From the NCBI GenBank assembly GCA_025355915.1, contig JANXYT010000144.1, positions 1-8,473 of the forward strand: a stretch of DNA of 8,473 bases, given 5' to 3'. Below are positions 5,590 to 8,473 of this stretch, piece by piece. A program made the position numbers and the translations under genes. Positions within the stretch are counted from its first letter, which is position 1, and each line of letters starts with the position of its first letter. The notes beneath the pieces were generated by a model that saw only the letters and a list, made by a program, of their open reading frames with translations, had not been told where the DNA came from and searched no databases. The DNA comes from Holophagaceae bacterium (lineage in GTDB: Bacteria > Acidobacteriota > Holophagae > Holophagales > Holophagaceae).

Positions 5590-7848
5590 CTATTTCTGCT
5601 TCTGCTGCGCCTCCACGACGGTGAGCGCCGTGAGGTGGATGATGTCGTTCAGGTCGCTGTGTCGCTGCAGCACATGGACCGGGGCCGCCATGCCGCAGGT
5701 GATGGGGCCGATGACCTCGGCGCCCGCCAGCCGCTGCACCAGCTTGTAGCCGATGTTGCCGCTGGTGAGGTCGGGGAAGATCAGCACGTTCGGACCGCCC
5801 GGCAGGTCCACCCAGGGGTAGTTTTCGGTCAGGATACCGTCGCCCAGGGCGGTATCCGCCTGCATCTCACCGTCGCATTTGAGGCCGGGACGGGTGGCTT
5901 TCACGATCTCCACGGCCTTCTGGACCTTGCGGACCAGGGGATGCTCCACACTGCCGAAGTCGGAGAAGGACAGCATGGCCACCTGGGGTTCCATGTTGAA
6001 GGTGTCCTTGGCCAGGTCCGCGGTGAGCAGGGCGATCTCGGCCAGTTCCTCGCTGCTGGGCTCGATGTTCATGGTGGTGTCGGCAAAGAACAGCACGCGA
6101 TTCTTCAGCACCATGGTGTAGACACCGCACACTCGCTTGACGCCCTTGCGGGTGCCGATGACTTCGAGGCAGGGGCGGATGGTGTCAGGGTAGTACATCG
6201 TCAGGCCCGCGATCAGGCCGTCAGCCTTGCCCATGCGGCACATCATGGCGCCAAAGTAGATGCGTTCTTGCAGCTTGCGGTTGGCTTCGTCGCGGGTCAC
6301 CCCACGGCGCTTCCGCAGTTCCAGGAAGGCGTCCTCAGCCTCCTTGCGCCAGGTGACCGTGCCGGGGTCCAGGATCTCAATGCCACCCAGAGAGATGCCA
6401 TGATCGGCCGCGGCGGCTTTCACCTTGGCGGGATCGCCCAGGAGGATGGGGATGCAGATACCTTCATCCACCATCTGGGACACGGCCTGGAGGATCAGCG
6501 GATGATCTCCCTCGGGGAAGACCACCCGCTTGGGGTTGGTCTTGGCGCGGTGGATGACGCTGCGGATCACATCCTTGCTGCGACCCTGGAGCCCTTCGAG
6601 GCGCTCCTTGTAGGCCTTCATATCAGCGATGGGCTTCCGGGCAACGCCCGTGTCCATGGCGGCCTTGGCGACGGCCGGAGCCACCCACAAGAGGACGCGG
6701 GGATCGAAGGGTTTGGGAATGATGTATTCTGGACCGAAGCTGAACTTTTGGCCCGCATAGGCGCGCACGACGGAGTCGGGCACTTCCTCCCTGGCCAGGG
6801 CGGCGAGGGCCTGGGCGGCGGCCAGCTTCATGGGCTCGTTGATCTCCGAGGCACGCACATCCAGGGCGCCCCGGAAGATGAAGGGGAAGCCCAGGACGTT
6901 GTTCACCTGGTTGGGGTAGTCGCTGCGACCCGTGGCGAGAATGATGTCGTCACGGGTGGCCTTGGCGGTGGGGTAGTCGATCTCGGGATCGGGGTTGGCC
7001 AGGGCGAAGACGATGGGATTCTTTGCCATGCTCAGGAGCATTTCCGGCGTCAGGGCGCCCTTGCTGGAGCAGCCCACGAACACATCCGCGTTCACGATCG
7101 TATCGGCCAGGGTGCGCCAGGCGCTGGGCTTGGCGAACTTGTCCTTGTACTTGTTGTTCCCTTCCATGCGGCCGGTGTAGACCAGGCCCTTGGTATCGCA
7201 AAGCCAGAGGTTTTCCAGCTTGACGCCAGCGGCGATCATCATGTTCGCGCAGGCGATGGCGGAGGCGCCGGCACCGGAGAACACCACCTTCATGTCGCCG
7301 AGCTTCTTCTTGACGATCTCGGAGGCATTCATCAGGGCCGCCGTACTGATGATGGCCGTGCCGTGCTGATCGTCGTGGAAGACGGGAATGTTCATTTCCT
7401 TCTTCAGCCGCGTCTCGATCTCGAAGCACTCGGGAGCCTTGATATCCTCAAGGTTCACGCCACCAAAGGTGGGCTCCAGGGCCTTGACCACCTGGCAGAA
7501 CTTGTCGATGTCCAGCTCATTCACCTCGATGTCGAACACATCGATGTCAGCGAAGCGCTTGAAGAGCACCCCCTTGCCTTCCATGACCGGCTTGCCGGCC
7601 AGGGCGCCGATGTTGCCGAGGCCCAGCACGGCAGTGCCGTTGGAGATCACGGCCACCAGGTTGCCCTTGGCGGTGTACTCGTAGGCCAACTCGGGATCCT
7701 TCTCGATCGCCAGACAGGGTTCCGCCACTCCCGGCGAGTAGGCATTGGCCAGGTCGCGGGCCGTGGAGCATGGTTTGGTGGCGACCACCTCGATCTTTCC
7801 CTTCCGTCCCTGCGAGTGGTAATCGAGGGCTTCCTGCTTGCGACTCAT
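5590..7848 (-). CDS. maeB: NADP-type malic enzyme with phosphotransacetylase-like domain
   Basis: Oxidative decarboxylation of malate to pyruvate and CO2 with NAD(P)H formation, supplying pyruvate and reducing power; cytoplasmic. Residues counted from ATG 7848 (752 aa, about the length of E. coli MaeB). Malic domain: YSPGVAEP from Y37 (catalytic Tyr), [18 protein letters not shown] with K92, metal-site FHDDQHGTA at 157-165; nucleotide fold with GAGASA at 192-197 and [14 protein letters not shown] and [13 protein letters not shown]-terminal phosphotransacetylase-like domain from about 425: [31 protein letters not shown] at 659-668, [12 protein letters not shown]. In MaeB this domain binds acetyl-CoA for allosteric control and is not known to be catalytic. 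AAGGAG lies 7 nt before ATG 7848 but only 1 nt before the in-frame GTG at 7854, so ATG 7848 is preferred. Single gene, convergent with the phosphatase operon. Cofactor choice (NADP versus NAD) cannot be settled by eye. Confidence 0.96.
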   Translation of the reverse strand: MSRKQEALDYHSQGRKGKIEVVATKPCSTARDLANAYSPGVAEPCLAIEKDPELAYEYTAKGNLVAVISNGTAVLGLGNIGALAGKPVMEGKGVLFKRFADIDVFDIEVNELDIDKFCQVVKALEPTFGGVNLEDIKAPECFEIETRLKKEMNIPVFHDDQHGTAIISTAALMNASEIVKKKLGDMKVVFSGAGASAIACANMMIAAGVKLENLWLCDTKGLVYTGRMEGNNKYKDKFAKPSAWRTLADTIVNADVFVGCSSKGALTPEMLLSMAKNPIVFALANPDPEIDYPTAKATRDDIILATGRSDYPNQVNNVLGFPFIFRGALDVRASEINEPMKLAAAQALAALAREEVPDSVVRAYAGQKFSFGPEYIIPKPFDPRVLLWVAPAVAKAAMDTGVARKPIADMKAYKERLEGLQGRSKDVIRSVIHRAKTNPKRVVFPEGDHPLILQAVSQMVDEGICIPILLGDPAKVKAAAADHGISLGGIEILDPGTVTWRKEAEDAFLELRKRRGVTRDEANRKLQERIYFGAMMCRMGKADGLIAGLTMYYPDTIRPCLEVIGTRKGVKRVCGVYTMVLKNRVLFFADTTMNIEPSSEELAEIALLTADLAKDTFNMEPQVAMLSFSDFGSVEHPLVRKVQKAVEIVKATRPGLKCDGEMQADTALGDGILTENYPWVDLPGGPNVLIFPDLTSGNIGYKLVQRLAGAEVIGPITCGMAAPVHVLQRHSDLNDIIHLTALTVVEAQQKQK

Positions 7849-8030
7849 GGCCACACTCCTTGGATTGAGTGCCCTACATGCTGGGCTGAATGCCCCCAGC
7901 TTACACCTCGTCTAACGCGATCTTGCCTGGAAGGTCATCAATCCATCCCTTTGTTGCACCGATCACAAGAGATGCTTTCTTAGTAGGCGTCCCGGGGATA
8001 CGATCCAACCACCCTCACCCCGGAGCCTCC
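7849..8030. promoter_or_regulatory. Divergent intergenic region, promoters expected for maeB and the exported protein gene
   Basis: This 182-bp gap separates two divergently transcribed genes, so both promoters should lie here. No convincing -35/-10 pair was found on either strand. A small inverted repeat, GCTGGG at 7880-7885 with CCCAGC at 7895-7900, falls in the maeB leader 30-50 nt before its ATG and could be a leader hairpin or an operator. It is short enough to be chance. Confidence 0.4.
7856..7861 (-). promoter_or_regulatory. Ribosome binding site of maeB deciding the ATG start
   Basis: AAGGAG on the minus strand, 7 nt upstream of ATG 7848. The upstream in-frame GTG at 7854 is only 1 nt from it and cannot be served by it. 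The start is therefore two codons shorter than the longest open frame. Confidence 0.7.
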
Positions 8031-8473
8031 ATGCGTCTGCTGCCCTTCCTATTGCCCTGCCTGCTGGTCCTTCCTGCGGTCGCCCAGAAAGCCAAGCCGC
8101 CTGCCAAAGCCGCTGAATCAGCGAAAACAGCCAAGATTGATTGGGATGGCGAGTGGACCTTGCATGCTTCGCAAAGTGACAAGATCGACGAGCAGATCGA
8201 GGCCCACGTCAAGGACCTGAACATCGTCAAGAAGTTGTTCTGGAAGAAGAAGCTCCAATCCGCCTGCCGCAGTTTCAACAAGCTCGACATCCTGGCCGGG
8301 GACAGCTTCTCCGTGACCTTGGGCAAGGAACGGCCCGTGGACACACCCACCGACGGCACCGAAAGCGACTGGAAGCGTAGCGACGATGTGGTGTTCAAGG
8401 CCACCCTCACCAAGGAGGGCCCCACCATGATCCAGACCCTTCAGGGCGATGGCTACACCCTGAAGCATGTCTA
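8031..8473 (+). CDS. Exported protein of unknown function, 5' part only
   Basis: The frame is open from ATG 8031 to the window edge (147 full codons), so the gene is cut by the window. GGAG at 8022-8025 lies 5 nt before the ATG. The N-terminus MRLLPFLLPCLLVLPAVAQ is a Sec signal peptide with likely cleavage after AVA (residues 16-18), followed by a Lys/Ala/Pro-rich linker 19-36. The mature part opens with IDWDGEWTLHASQSDKIDEQI, a pattern reminiscent of lipocalin-like exported proteins that begin WxGxWxLxxxxSD. It continues with a basic KKLFWKKKLQS helix and beta-like stretches such as DSFSVTLGKERPV and DDVVFKATLT. Periplasmic or outer-membrane-associated location is likely. No lipobox is seen: the Cys at position 10 is inside the hydrophobic core. 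Function is unknown. Confidence 0.8.
   Translation, partial: MRLLPFLLPCLLVLPAVAQKAKPPAKAAESAKTAKIDWDGEWTLHASQSDKIDEQIEAHVKDLNIVKKLFWKKKLQSACRSFNKLDILAGDSFSVTLGKERPVDTPTDGTESDWKRSDDVVFKATLTKEGPTMIQTLQGDGYTLKHV

Noticed and set aside
5635..7983. A 782-codon open frame on the plus strand opposite maeB
   Set aside because: It is antisense to an unmistakable full-length malic enzyme, His/Gly/Asp-rich in the way of a GC-rich antisense shadow, and shows no domain or motif.
7951..7985. TTGTTG/TTGCAC followed by TTAGTA as a promoter for the exported protein gene
   Set aside because: The spacing is wrong for TTGCAC (20 nt) and the -10 match is poor; not better than chance.

Overview
This GC-rich window carries six recognisable genes plus the start of a seventh. 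The protein styles suggest a member of the Acidobacteriota, perhaps the Holophaga/Geothrix group: a PDZ and multi-membrane SpoIIE-type phosphatase, a MaeB-type malic enzyme, QueE, and dispersed short-period repeats between genes. This placement is an impression from protein style and base composition; no marker gene is present to prove it.

Layout. Positions 99-1674 hold two minus-strand genes. Upstream is a short-chain reductase that reads like a bacterial pteridine reductase (PTR1/FolM type). Downstream of it is queE, the radical SAM enzyme that makes the 7-deazaguanine core for queuosine. The 133 bp between them hold an imperfect inverted repeat built of 8-bp units. Both proteins would act on pterin-type molecules, but the repeat and the lack of overlap leave co-transcription open.

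Positions 1673-5524 are a tightly packed plus-strand operon. It encodes a large membrane protein (signal-anchor, PDZ, about nine further membrane segments, a linker domain and a C-terminal SpoIIE/PP2C phosphatase), a small unknown protein with two membrane segments and a charged helical middle, and a SirB1/transglutaminase-like protein with a TPR-like tail. Stops and starts overlap at each junction. At the first one an 8-codon mini-ORF is slotted exactly between the two genes (TGATG, then TAGTG). The first codon of this operon also overlaps the possible first codon of the divergent reductase in a shared CATG.

Positions 5525-5592, between convergent genes, hold a GC-rich hairpin and four 7-bp repeat units. 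Positions 5590-7848 (minus) encode a MaeB-type malic enzyme fused to a phosphotransacetylase-like domain, linking C4 acids to pyruvate and acetyl-CoA status. A 182-bp divergent intergenic region follows, and then the start of an exported protein of unknown function that runs off the window end.

The strongest candidate for an undescribed system is the three-gene phosphatase operon: a membrane sensor-phosphatase, an unknown membrane partner and a SirB1-like protein, all translationally coupled. No CRISPR array, tRNA, rRNA or transposase was seen.
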